The position numbers and the translations under genes are program-made. The notes under the pieces are model-generated. The model ran no database searches. It saw only the letters and a program-made list of their open reading frames with translations, and was not told the origin of the DNA. Below, in pieces: positions 1 through 12,018 of a DNA stretch of 64,000 nt. This DNA is from Vespa crabro. Its lineage: Eukaryota; Arthropoda; Insecta; Hymenoptera; Vespidae. The DNA is taken from contig NC_060968.1 of assembly GCF_910589235.1 (NCBI RefSeq), positions 1,480,643 through 1,544,642 on the forward strand, written 5' to 3'. Within the stretch, counting starts at the first letter, position 1, and the number at the start of each line of letters is the position of its first letter.

Positions 1-278
1 TTTTTCCCTTTGTCGTAAATGCAACGACGCATTTGAAAAATGTAATTGAATTTTTTTTCAGATTAGAGTCGTATGTTTCTTTTTATTTAAATCAATTTTC
101 CTGTATATTCTGTGTATCAAAAAAAGAAAAAAAAAAAAGAGAAAAGACAAAATGTGTTGGGAGGTTACGTTTCCGAAAAAAATGGTTTACTCATGAGATA
201 TTTCGAATTTTAATACTTTCAAAAAAAAAAATGAAAAATAAAAAAGAGAAAGAAAAAATCATAACAAGTTTCGAAGGA

Positions 279-344
279 AGAGAGAGAGAGAGAGACAGAG
301 AGAGGCAAAGAGAGACAGAGACAGAGAGAGCAGAGACAGAGAAA

Positions 345-385
<41 letters not shown>
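279..385. repeat. (GA)n microsatellite with CAGAGA variants
   Basis: A purine tract of GA units with interspersed CA at the left and perfect GA at 350-385. It yields RERERE frames on the plus strand. Confidence 0.95.
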
Positions 386-390
<5 letters not shown>

Positions 391-1869
391 AAACATGCGA
401 GATTTTTTGTTAAAAGGTATAAACGAAATAAAATTTTTGTTTGCGCAGGATTTTACGAGGAAGAAATATTTCCTAGTTTTACTAGAACGTTTCCCGAGGG
501 AGTAAACGGGAACGATCGAAACGAATCGAGTCAAATGTGTACATCGAAATAATCTCAGTTTGCTCGATGATTTACATTTCAATCGATTCACCTATCATTT
601 TTCAGTTGACCACACTGGACCCTTTTCCATTTTTGCTAAAATAAAAACAGAAAAAAAAGAAGAAAAACAAAAAAAACAAAAAAGGAAAAGAAAAAATAAA
701 TAAATAAAAGTAAATAAAAACCAGTTAGACATATATGTGACCTGACAATTAGTATCTCTCGTGTAGAGTTCAGAGTTAGAATGTGGTAAATTGTTCTCTA
801 GGGAAAAAGTGTCTATTGAGCTTTATAGGATAGGATGGATTTTTCGAGTTTGGTCGATTTAATCTTTCTTGATTTTTTTTTTTATTTCTTCTATTTTTTT
901 GTTTAATTTTTTTTCTTCATGCGATTTTTCTTTTCTTTTATAAACAATATTTATTCTTATTTCACTATAATATTTATTAGATCATACGCAAAATCGTAAG
1001 AAGTTTTCTGCATTAGAAAAATAATAAAAATGTTACTTTTTTTTTAAATTCATTCGAATAACATATTTCTAAATCTTGAGGTATTTTAATATATTCCAAA
1101 CTTTAATATTTCTTTAAACTTTTAATATTAAATGATTATATAGTATTTGATAAATTTTATTAGTATTATTTGAATTAAAAACTTTCTTTATTATTATTTT
1201 TTGTTTTTATTAAGATAAAATAAAGAAACTTTTCGATTATTATAATATTTATATGAATATGATATATTTCACCTACAGATAAGTAAAACCTCATATTTGT
1301 TGGTAATGTAGCTTGCAAATACCATTTTTATCAGTAAGAATTCTTATGGTTTCGTGAACAGAAAACATATTCACATACAAGATAAGATGTCTATATTTAG
1401 AAGTCATGCAATTTTTACTGATTTTTCATATAGGTAAAATTTATTTCGAAAACAATATGGCAATAAGAAAATAATATTAATAACAAAACATTCACGTTTA
1501 ATGATTATCAATATTCTCAACGTTATTTGAATGTTAAATACATACACACATACATTCTTTGTTCATTTGATAACTTTATTATTGCTGATATATTGATAAT
1601 AACTGTTTAATTTTCAAACTAATTCAATTGAATAGAACTTAGTCACTAATGTTTTTTGTCTCTTACTACTTTACGTACGAACTCGATACATCCATACACA
1701 CAAATATAAAACATTCATTCTTTTATATCTTCGTTTCTTAAAATTTCTTTTTGTTGATTAATACTCTCGACATCAAATATCGATAATAGCTGAAAAGAAA
1801 AGTTCGATCGATCGGTAACGACTGAATCAACCCATTTAAATTTCAATGAACTCTTGACCTTTCTATAAA

Positions 1870-1905
<36 letters not shown>

Positions 1906-2449
1906 CATACGCACGTACGCACGCACACATTCTTGCGAAATAAAATTCGTTGATGCTCATTAGGAAGCTTTGGGAACATTGCGAGATGTGAAAATTTTTT
2001 TTCGAACATTACCCCTTACAATATCGATGAAAGTACTTACCTATTCTCTATGTGTTCTATAGGTCGAAGAAAAGAGGGAAAAAAAGGGGCGGGAATTTCA
2101 AGAGTTCGGTTAAGTTCAACGAGAGGTTAATGAAATCCAATTGAGAAAATACGAATTACGCGGATCAACTTTCTTTCGATGCGAATAAAATCTGTGAAAA
2201 AGTGGATTTATTTAGAAAAAAAAAAGAAAAAGAAAAATAAAATTCTTTTTTTAATATTACAATTGAAGTAGAAATAAAGAGAGATAGAAAGATATATAAA
2301 TAACAATAATAAAAAAAAAATGGGAAAACAATTTTATTGCCATATAAATTTATTTATTTTCTTTTTATATTTTTATTTTTGTTTTTATTTTTATACAGAA
2401 TTTTATACATATATACATAAAAAAGAAATAAATAAAATTGGAAAAATAT
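386..2449. other. Gene-less flank downstream of syntrophin
   Basis: AT-rich unique sequence with poly-A/T runs and a (TC)n tract at 1871-1902. I see no exon, RNA gene or element before the BEL/Pao fragment. Confidence 0.7.
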
Positions 2450-3240
2450 CGCGACTTAGGACGCATGGCTGATGCCCCACATGCCAATATTGACGAAGGA
2501 TACTATCTACCTCATCACAGAGTGACGAAATAGCCTAGCCTTACGACGAAACTTAGGGTCGTATACGATGCTTCCGCTCGTATCGCCAGAGGTACTTTGC
2601 TCAATGATAACCTCATGGTTGGTCCGATCATTCAGGACGATCTCTTCTCGATACTAATTCGAGTTCCGTATGCATGCATACATATTGACAGTAGATATTG
2701 CTAAAATGTACCGCTAGGTTATTTTGCATCCAGATGATTTGGCATGAGAATCATTTTCTGCCCATTAAAACGTATGAGTTGAATACAGTAACGTATGGCA
2801 CCTCATCGGTGTCTTTTTCGGCCCTTCGTGCGTTGCAGCAATTGGCTGACGACGAAGGTGCAATCTCTCTCGAAGCCGCCGGAACCCTTAAACTTGATTT
2901 CTACGTACACGATTTGGTTACTGACACTTATACTTACGAAGAAACCGTCAAAATCAGAGACGGAATAATCAAAATCACGTTAAAGAGTGGTTCTGCCAGT
3001 TATGGCAGTGGGCCTCCAATGACGAAAACCTGGTGTCGGATATGGTCAAGCGCTCAGCGGACACGCACATACGTTTAAATTTAGAGGAGACCACCTCTAA
3101 ATTTATAGCATGAACGTATGCATAACAAAGCGTACCATTCTTTCACGCATTGCCAAACTATTTGATCCGCTCGGTTTACTTGGTCCTGTCGTCATTAATG
3201 TCAAAATACTTGGCTGAGTGGTGTTGATTGGTACGCATCA
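2450..3240 (+). pseudogene. BEL/Pao-type retrotransposon reverse transcriptase fragment, decayed
   Basis: Across several frames this stretch reads as a BEL/Pao reverse transcriptase. In order come ADAPHANIDEGYYLPHHRVTK, TTKLRVVYDASAR, LNDNLMVGPIIQDDLFSILI, KTYELNTVTYGTSSVSF, ALRALQQLADDEGA, FYVHDLVT and ILSRIAKLFDPLGLLGPVV. The order and spacing fit the fingers-palm-thumb of the family. The catalytic YVDD box appears as YVHD. A stop follows HHRVTK, and frame changes occur near 2700-2760 and 3010-3110. No gag, protease or integrase lies beside it. It is a truncated, inactive copy. It ends where the oppositely oriented LTR-like unit begins. Confidence 0.85.
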
Positions 3241-3299
3241 GTTCCCATTAAGATTTATATGTCATGGATCGCCATTTAGGATCAATTGCACTTAGTAAG

Positions 3300-4226
3300 T
3301 GGATTACGTAAAAAGCGTTGATTGTCGACGAGAGCATTTTTAAATGCACTTCTCGCACCGGACCAACGATGACAGTCGATTCGCGCGGAGGAAATGTCCT
3401 CCGTCTCGTCCTTGTTTTCTGAGCTATAGACCCAATGGTCGCGATGAATAAAGGCGGCTAGGACACCGTTGTAGGCCGTCAGCAAAATATCGCTCGCCGC
3501 GTTCCCGCAAATTAATGGGAGAACGCGCGTTCTTTTAAAAGATCCCATGAGAAATGGAGTAGTAAAGGGGCGATATTAAATGATGCACGTTATGTAAATC
3601 TCACCGTGTATTTGATCAGATGAGTAACAATTGTTTGTGTGTCTCGTGTATGATGTGTAGTTAATTGTACTGGTTGATTCTGAAGGAGGATTGAGAGCTT
3701 AGACGTTGTGAGTCTGAAAGATGTAACTTAACTCCTTAGATGTTGTAAGTCCGAAAGCTATAACTTGACTGCCTTTTGGTGTATTTTGAACTATCCACGT
3801 AAACTTAAATGAGATTAGTAAATGGCGGAATTTGATCTATGGAAAAGGAAAGAATAAATGCCTATTGGTTGGGGATAATTTGTTGGAATGTTTAAACATT
3901 CCATGTGTGCCCTTTTGTTCTAGTGCTCTTATAGATTATAGAGTGTCAATGGGTATTTCAAGGCTAAGTGACAAACAATCCTTAGCTTATTGAGCCTAGG
4001 CTTCTACTTTTATTATTTATTTATTGGCTGAGTTGACATATTATCGAAACCCAGATACTTTACTAAGAATGCCTAAGCCTAGACAAAGGTGGCCATGTGT
4101 TTTTTATCTATGCGTTTTGTTAGCCAATAGTCAATAGGTTCCCAAGGATAACTATTTCCAATGGTGTTATATGATCCTTAAGAGAAAGTACCGTGAACAA
4201 TGGAGAGACGCACGTGTGCGTCAACG
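3300..4226 (-). mobile_element. LTR-like unit with short ORF, copy 1
   Basis: Read on the minus strand, this begins at 4226 with GTTGACGCACACGTGCGTCT. It runs through about 680 bp of non-coding sequence into a reading frame starting MGSFKRTRVLPLICGNAAS at 3548, still open to 3282. The whole stretch is nearly identical, in inverted orientation, to 20459-21372. The layout (terminal non-coding block, then an ORF start) suggests an LTR plus the beginning of an internal region. The peptide, which includes LLTAYNGVLAAFIHRDHWVY, is not one I can assign. It could be the N-terminus of a gag or a lineage-specific protein. Confidence 0.7.
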
Positions 4227-4723
4227 AAAATATATTTTTATAGGAATAGAGATATATAAAGTATACGTTTATATACACCTATAAAGCTGGAAACTCACTA
4301 TGAAAATGTATTATCAAGTAAAGTTACTAGAAATAGTGTTAAGTAATATTAAAATAAAACATAGTATTGTGTAGGAAGAGAGAGAGAGAAGAGAGAAAGA
4401 GACAGACAAACATAAAAGCAGAAATAGAAATAAGTAAAGGAAAAAAATAGAGAAGTTGAACGATCAATCGATAAAACATTCGATTCTTTTGCGTAATGCA
4501 TCGAACGATCAAAATGAAATAAACCGAGTTGGTCTCGGCATATTGCATGTTATTTTTTCATTACAAATTGCATTCGAAGTGAAAGCAGGCAAATAAAATA
4601 GAAATATTTCCCACGTTTTTGTTTCCCTTATAGAGTTTACCATAAACATTAATTGAAGAAAGTTATCGATAATAATGATGATGATATTTGTACTATATAT
4701 ACATGTATATATATATGTGTGTG

Positions 4724-4754
<31 letters not shown>

Positions 4755-6616
4755 GTATTTGTTATTTGTTATTTTATACATTATTTTTGTGCAAATTATC
4801 AATGCACGTAATGTTTCCATCGATTTTTTGGAAAACGAAAAATATGCGATAGGAAACAAAAAATAAAAGAAATCAAAAAAACTTAAAACTCTTCAAATTT
4901 TGTTTCGTTTACTTACCTTGCACTTTGACCGTTAGTGATTCACGTGCTATAGAAGTCGTAAGATTCGTACGATTTATTTCTACTTCTTCTGCTTCTTCTT
5001 TTTCTTTTATCCTTAGCCTATACGATAGACAAATCGGAGAAGTTTCCACAGATAATCGGCATAGGGTGATAAAAATGACGAACTTCCGAAGTTCTTTCAG
5101 ATTTTCTTTCTCTTTTCCCTTTTTTCTTTTTTTTCTTTTTTTTTCTCCAGCGTAAAATCCTAGCTAGCTGATATCTCTTTGTTTATTCGTTTTATTTACT
5201 TTAAGAACTTAACAATCCGCTTCGAATTGTTTTCTCGATATCTCATGAATTGAAGGATAAATAAGTTCTTTCTCTTCTGTTTTTTTTTTTTGGGAATAAT
5301 CGAGATAAAGCTAAATATAAAAATTCGGTCATAGAAAAGAAAAAGAAAAATGAATAAATACATATCACTTTAATTCCAATTTCCTGGTAGATTTTACAAT
5401 AGAAAAATATAATGCACACATAACAATGTATATGTAATTAAAAAAGGTTTTTTTTTTTTTTTTTAGACAAATTAATATTCCTTAAAATAATGATACAGTA
5501 TGAAAAAAAAAGAAATAAGAAGAAGAAAAAACAAAACATAAAAAATCCTGAAAAAAATAATCCCTATAAAAATCGCAATTATTTTCATTATCAAGCGAAT
5601 TGTTGGTGTATCGAAATTATTGAAATTAATTTTTTTTATTTTAGAGGTTTTAAGTGTGGTCAGGTATAAAAAATAACAATGAAACACGAAGAAACTCTAA
5701 CCGTTCTCGTTTATTTGGTAACTCATAGATACATATTAATGTCCGATAAACCTAGGTCAAAGTAAAGCGAAATAGAACACTGCTGGAAATAACGCCGATA
5801 ACTAGCAATACTTAAATATCCGATAGGCTATCTCGGACATTAGGAATTACCTCGGCGTTTGAAAATCATTAGAAAAATACAAGAGAGATTGCGCGCGCAT
5901 TGTTCATTCAACCGAATCCTTATCGACGACTTGTTTCAGACAATTTATTATCGGTATTTTAATAAGATATTATTCACGTGTACCATTGCGTTTATTTCCG
6001 TTTCTTTTCTTTTGTTTTTATTTATTTATTTATTTATTTATTTATTATTCTTTTTTTTTCTCATTTTTTTCCCTTTTCATTTTTTTTCTTTTTTTATCTT
6101 TACTTTATTTCACCCCTATATTATTCCTGTTTTCGTTCGTTTATTCACTTATTTATTCATTTAAATTTATCTCGTCTAGGTTGTCCAACATTCTCAACGT
6201 TGTTCGTCGAAATTATTCGTCGTACCTATTTTTTATTTTCTTTTTTTTTCTTTTTTTTCTGTTTACTCTCACGTTCCTTTTTTCTCCTGTTATTTTTTCT
6301 TCTCCCCCGTAAATTTTTTCTGGCGAAAAAAAAAAGAAAGAAACGCGCACGATGAATCCATTTATTTATTTTGTCTTCATCTTCTTTTTTTCTTTGTATA
6401 TTTCTTTCTTCTTTGCCCATTTCTTTTCATTCCCGTTATTATTAATAATTCATCGTGCAAACGATCTATTTACATATCAACGGTAAAAGCGATTTTTTTT
6501 CCGTACGAAACGGTCGTCGTTCGATCATATCTTATTGTTTTTTTTTTCATCTTCAGTATCGACGTATCTGAACTCGAGAGAGATCTTTTTTCTCTTTTTT
6601 TTTTCTTTTTCTGTAT

Positions 6617-6620
6617 TACG

Positions 6621-6654
<34 letters not shown>

Positions 6655-6685
6655 GTATTATTATTATTAGCGTTATTATTATTAG

Positions 6686-6725
<40 letters not shown>

Positions 6726-6737
6726 ATTATAATTATA

Positions 6738-6836
<99 letters not shown>

Positions 6837-6838
6837 TT
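6617..6838. repeat. (TTA)n trinucleotide microsatellite, about 220 bp
   Basis: TTA repeats are interrupted by TTAG and TTATAA variants at the left end and become perfect to the right. The polyasparagine and polyisoleucine frames on the minus strand are products of this repeat. Confidence 0.97.
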
Positions 6839-7254
6839 CATTTTCTATTCTGGAAGATGACATACGGGCACGATATATGTATGTATCGATAATGACACGT
6901 TGTGGCTTCTCTTCTTTCCCCACTCGTTTCTTATTTCCTTTTTTTTTCCTTTTTTTTCTATTCTCATTATTTTTTCGTTGATATGTCTACTTAAATCTCA
7001 AAATTTTATTTCATATCGTAGACGTACACACACATACATGCATACGCATATACATACATACTCTTACATACATATATGCACACATACATATTCGTTTTAT
7101 TTTTTTCATATAAGCACGCACACATTTGCATATTTCTATAACAATTTTCGACGAAAGAGGAACCACACCTATGTGTACGTATCCCTTCTCTCTTTTTTCT
7201 TTTTCTTTTAATTTACAGAATAAAATTAAAATTACAATAACATTAAATTATAAA

Positions 7255-7383
7255 CTAATAATAATAACAACAACAATAATAATAATAGTAATTGTTATAA
7301 TTATAATTATAATAATAATAATAGTAATCGTAATAATAATAATAATATTAATAATAATAATAATAATTATACTATTATCATAA
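7255..7383. repeat. Imperfect (ATA)n/(ATT)n microsatellite
   Basis: ATA-type triplets with GTA, ACA and ATT interruptions. It lies about 420 bp beyond the longer (TTA)n tract and reads as polyisoleucine. Confidence 0.9.
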
Positions 7384-9573
7384 TATTTTCGACGATCATT
7401 TATTAAGGTATCGCAGAATAAAATTAATGAGAAAGAAAATAAAAAATAAAAAAAAAGAAAAAAAGAAAAAACAAAGGGAATAAAAACAGAAAGGAAAGAA
7501 AAGAAAATAAATAGAGAAGTTTCACCTTTACATCGATCTAGTTTTCATTTGTTAATTAATTAAATAATTAATTAATTAATTCGTTACTAATTACCAGACT
7601 CACTTGTACTGTAAGAATTACGACTGATTTTTCTCTCGACTGAATCGATCTCTTACTTTTCTCTACTTCGATGATCGATTTTCTTTTTTCTTCCTTTTTC
7701 TTATCAGTCAAAGTGGTTCCTGGGTTTTAATTGATAATTATGGATAGAATAAGAGAAGAAACAGGAGCAGAACGGGTGGAGGTAAAGGGAAAGGGCGTAC
7801 ACAACGAAAGGAAAAGAAGAGTCGCTCACAAGAGGAGGCGTTTTTGCTACTAATGCACACCGATCTTCTCTTGGCATCTTAAATTTAAATGCGTTTTTAA
7901 TTAAATACGAATCGTATAAAACAGCTACGAAGACGTGCCGGCTTAGTCTCGTCTCTTTTCTCTTTTTCTATCTTTTTCTTTTTTCTTTTTATGTTTTTTT
8001 CTTCATTTTTTCTTGTTACGCACTTTGTAATTATTTATTTGGTTTTCCTTTTCTTCTTCTTTCTTCTCGAGATTAAAAATCAGAAATGAAACTGTTTATA
8101 AACAAAAAAGAAACAGTTTGTTAATCGATAAAAAGAAATTTGTTTTATTTTAAATTTATTTAATTCGATAATAATAAAAAAAGTTGATTTAATTAACAAA
8201 GTTCGAACTATTTACTAGAGATAATCGTATTTATTCTTATTAACACAAAAATTACCTAATTTTTTAATCTTACTCTGTACGTCTATTGCTTTAAAAGGAA
8301 ACAAAGAAAAAAGAAAACGCAAAATAAATACATATTTTTTCATAATTTAATAATTGTACATTTATATTAAATTACTTAATTATAATTTAATATATATTAA
8401 TATCATTTCATTAAAATTTGATTATTAATTTCATAGGATTGATTTTACAATTGAAATATAATTATATCATTATAAAATAATGATAATAATAATAATAACA
8501 ATAATAATAATAATAATATTGAGATGTTTTATTTTTTTATTTTTTTTATTTTTTATTTTTAATACGAGGTTAGAAACAAAATTCCACTAAATATATATGT
8601 GTATATATATATATGTATATATGTACAACAATAAATCTGAAAGTAAGGCAAATGGTTGATATGATTTAAAATGGTAGCTGGAGAGTTTAGATAGAATGGG
8701 TAGGAGAAACCGAAAATGTTATCGTTTTGAAAAGATAAAAGTTCTGCCTCGAATGTTCTCATATAAATATCGTTTTACTGAAACGGAACACGTTATCTTG
8801 AAGAAGAAAAAGTTTTTGTCTCGACGTCCTTCCACCCACGTGAAAGGAGATCAACGAAGAAGTAAACTCTTTAAATCCTCCCAAGATGTTTGAGAACTTC
8901 GCGTACACACAATTCTTGAACTTTCTCCTTCCACGAGGAATCAAGACTTGTCTTTTCCTATTCTTCGACGATCCTTTATATCTTTCTTCTATTATTTCGT
9001 TCCTTCATTCGATATATACATATATATGTATATAGACTATTCCATATAATCCATAATACATAAGTATGTTTAAATATGACCGAATGAAAATTGACAATGA
9101 TTTTATATGAAAACAATTATTGTAGCCAAAATTGTATATTATGATTTTCCTTTTTTTTTGTGAGAGAATTTGCTTTCAAGAAAAAAGAAAAAATAGAGAG
9201 AAAGAAAAATTATCGTTCATTATCCTATAATATCGATTTGAACCATGATACTGAAATAATTACGCGATATTGTACAATAAATTATTTCTTTTTTTTTATT
9301 TTTTCCTTTAAAGGCTTAGTTTTTAAAAGTAAGATTGATTTATCTCATATATCACGAGATTTAGATAATTTTATAAGGATTTAAAATTATTACAGCCAAT
9401 CGTATTTGCATTTCATTGAAATTAAAAAATACAGGATAAATGATATAAAGGGTAAATCCATAAAAAAAAATAAAATTGAAAAGAAAAGAAAAGAAAGGAT
9501 AAGAATAAACAGAAAAATGTTAATTGTTATATTTTATCATATTTTATTAAAAAAAATAATATGTTTATCGTCG

Positions 9574-9604
<31 letters not shown>

Positions 9605-10016
9605 TACATTGTATTATATGTAAATTATAGTTTATTTGTTTAATGTTTTATTAAGAAGTATTTTATTTTATAAAAAAAAAATAATGCATTAAAATCATAA
9701 AAAAAAAATTTTTGTTTAATGTATATAAAAGTTAATCATTAATATTTGCCAATATTATTTATTAATTATACAAAAAATTTGTCAAATTAATACATATATA
9801 TTATATACACATTGTATTCTTAAATTAAATTATATGAAATTGATAAAATATAATCCGATATATTTGATAAATAAATGAACGTGTTTGTAACTTCCATTGA
9901 TATTAAAAATTAGGATACTAATCAAAAACGAATTTCCTTAAAAAACAAATTCCCAGCAAAAAAGAGAATCTATTTCCAAATTTCAATTAACTCTTTCTAT
10001 TTTACATACGGATCAT

Positions 10017-10018
<2 letters not shown>

Positions 10019-10063
<45 letters not shown>
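10019..10063. repeat. (TA)n microsatellite
   Basis: About 22 perfect TA units. Confidence 0.97.
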
Positions 10064-10065
<2 letters not shown>

Positions 10066-10282
10066 TCTCGAGAAGAATCAAATTCATATATGAATTCGAA
10101 AATCGACAAAAAAAAATCAGAGATCGACGGATTAGCTGGCACGTTTTTTTTCTTTCGAAACGACATTTAACCCCTTCGTCGATTGAGTCACAATTTCGAT
10201 TTTAATGATTCTAACTTGACAAGATCAATTAATTATATGTGTATGTATGTGTATGCGTGAAAGGGAGAGGGAGGGAAAAAGA

Positions 10283-10285
10283 GAG

Positions 10286-10326
<41 letters not shown>

Positions 10327-10338
10327 GAGAGAGAGAAA
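10283..10338. repeat. (GA)n microsatellite
   Basis: About 25 GA units with a few A interruptions, following a TGTGTATG stretch. Confidence 0.95.
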
Positions 10339-11741
10339 GAAATAATTTTATTTCTTCGATTAACTTCCCCCACCACCCTTTTTTTATCAAGTTCGTTACG
10401 ATGATCTCGAATCCGAGAAAAAGAAAAAAAAAGAAAAAATAAAAAATAAAGCTAACAAAACCGACGAAGGTGTTAAAACTTTCTAAAATCGTTTCACTAA
10501 ATTCTGCATCCATGTTATCATTTGTTACTCCTTATCTTTATCTCGAAAACGAGAGAACGCTATTAACAAAAGTGCATCGCGCACGATGAGAACGTTTACG
10601 ATAATAATCGTCTCGACTTTTTATTTCTTTTTTTTTTCCTTTTTCTTCTTTTTTTTTTTTTTTAAATTACAAAAATCAAGAACGAAAAATCCATTCATTA
10701 TCGGCATCGGATAAGATTCGCGTCTTAAAATAACACGAGACAAATGGGATTTTCGATTAATATCATCGTTTATCATTATCGTTATTATTATTAATATCGT
10801 TACTATTATTATTAATTTATTTCTTTATTTATTTACTTATTTATTTATTTATTATAATTTTCTCTCCCTTTCTCTCCCTCTCTCCCTCTCCCTCTCTCTT
10901 TCTTTCTCTATCGGTATAAGTATTATTTTTCTTTTGAATGAACTAAACTCGCTCGTTTAAATCGAGTTTTGTTTTGATGTTTTCTTTATTTTTTAATCGT
11001 TTTATTTTCTTCTTCTTCATCTTCTTCTCCTGCTTCTTCTTCCTTTAAGACTTTCTTCTTTTTTTTTCCCTCTCCCTCTTTCTCTTTTCTTTTATTTTTT
11101 CTTATTTTTTTTTTTTTCTTAATATCTTCGTTACAATCGTCAATTTTAGTTATCTTACTTCTTATCGTTAGGTAGATAGGTTATTTAGTTAGTTAGGCGC
11201 GTTTAGAGGTGACCGAGGACGAGGACATTTCCTTTTTTTTTGTTTTTGTTTTTTTTTCGAACAGAAAAAATTCATCGTCAATGTCCTCGATCATCGTATT
11301 TTTTTTTCTTTTCCTTCCTTCTTCCTTTTTTTTTCTTCTTTTAATTTATCCGTTTCTTTTATCTTTCTTTTTTTCTTCTTTTATATCTTTTGTTTTTTTT
11401 TTTATTTCGTTCTCCTGCATCATCTACCATTACCACCATCACCACCACCACCATCACCACCATCAACAACAACAACACAACAACATCTTTTGTTATTTTT
11501 CTCATCGGTATAATCTTCATCCTTATATTTCATGTCTCTTTTACGATCGTTTGGATGGTTTCAAATCGATTATACACCTCTCGCTCTCTCGTATTATCGA
11601 GGACAGAACGAAGCGAAAGAATTTTTCTTTTTTTTTTATCTGTCTTTAATTTATTAATATTGTTTTTAATTTGTAAATGTTAATTAATAAATATTATTTC
11701 ATACACTTTTCAAAGTATTTTAACAGTTGAAATTAGTTTCT

Positions 11742-11757
11742 TTTATTTTTTTTTATT
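11742..11757 (-). terminator. Candidate polyadenylation signals for syntrophin
   Basis: Overlapping minus-strand AATAAA hexamers occur at 11747-11742 and 11757-11752, about 170-185 nt past the TAG stop. Another is at 11655-11650. In such AT-rich sequence the hexamer arises often by chance, so the true cleavage site cannot be chosen by eye. Confidence 0.3.
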
Positions 11758-11844
11758 TTTTGATTTCGTTAAATTTCATTCGTAACTTCGTTCTCTCTCT
11801 CTCTCTCTCTCTCTTCCTCTCTTTCTTTCCTATGTTTCGATCGT

Positions 11845-11925
11845 TCAATGAAGAAATACACTAGTAACGGATCTGGTGGTGTGGGGTGGCAGGTCGGGGG
11901 CCTCAGCCGGGGCCCCCTCGTACCC
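11845..11925 (-). other. In-frame extension after the syntrophin stop (possible readthrough tail)
   Basis: After the TAG at 11928-11926 the same frame stays open for 26 codons to a TGA at 11847-11845. It encodes GYEGAPAEAPDLPP, then HTTRSVTSVFLH. The base after TAG is G. The first two thirds are GC-rich, unlike the AT-rich flank beyond. Readthrough tails are well documented in insects. Whether this one is translated is inference, and the tail could equally be ordinary 3' UTR. Confidence 0.35.
11896..11917 (-). promoter_or_regulatory. GC hairpin just downstream of syntrophin stop
   Basis: A perfect 7-bp G/C stem (GGGGGCC at 11896-11902 pairing with GGCCCCC at 11911-11917) encloses an 8-nt loop. 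In the mRNA it starts 8 nt after the stop codon. It is one of the most GC-rich spots in the window. It could stabilise the 3' UTR start or influence termination at the TAG. The structure is plain in the sequence, but its function is not. Confidence 0.5.
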
Positions 11926-12018
11926 CTATGCGCTCAGTCCCATTCGATGAATCTTCGCCGATAGAAAATTGTGAAGAACGAAGACAATTGGTTTCGGACA
12001 ACTTTCTAAATCCAATTC
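11926..12018 (-). CDS. Syn1: Syntrophin (alpha/beta class), terminal coding exon
   Basis: The last coding exon encodes 30 residues and a TAG stop (11928-11926). It begins after an acceptor reading TTTCCGCAG and continues in phase 0 from the exon ending at 12770. Visible motifs are ELDLESCPKPIVFVLH and FLSAKIHRMGLSA. These match the extreme C-terminus of the syntrophin-unique domain, whose family pattern is roughly QLDLHSCPK...FLSAKVTRLGL. In the family this domain, together with the second PH domain, binds dystrophin/dystrobrevin at the inner face of the plasma membrane. The exon is 93 nt, and the protein ends where vertebrate alpha/beta syntrophins end, which argues against a gamma-type syntrophin. 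A plus-strand frame over the same bases is an antisense shadow. Homology was judged by eye from family knowledge, not by a search. Confidence 0.93.
   Translation of the reverse strand, partial: ELDLESCPKPIVFVLHNFLSAKIHRMGLSA

Larger units (their letters stand above)
4227..11741. other. Gene-less, repeat-rich flank
   Basis: Between copy 1 of the LTR-like unit and the syntrophin 3' end there are only microsatellites, T-rich runs (5980-6430, 10620-11420) and short chance frames. An inverted pair TAATGTCCGA / TCGGACATTA lies at about 5738-5845. No coding gene was recognised on either strand. Confidence 0.65.

Noticed and set aside
6525..6923. Polyasparagine/polyisoleucine frames
   Set aside because: Translation of the (TTA)n microsatellite. 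No coding context or splice sites.
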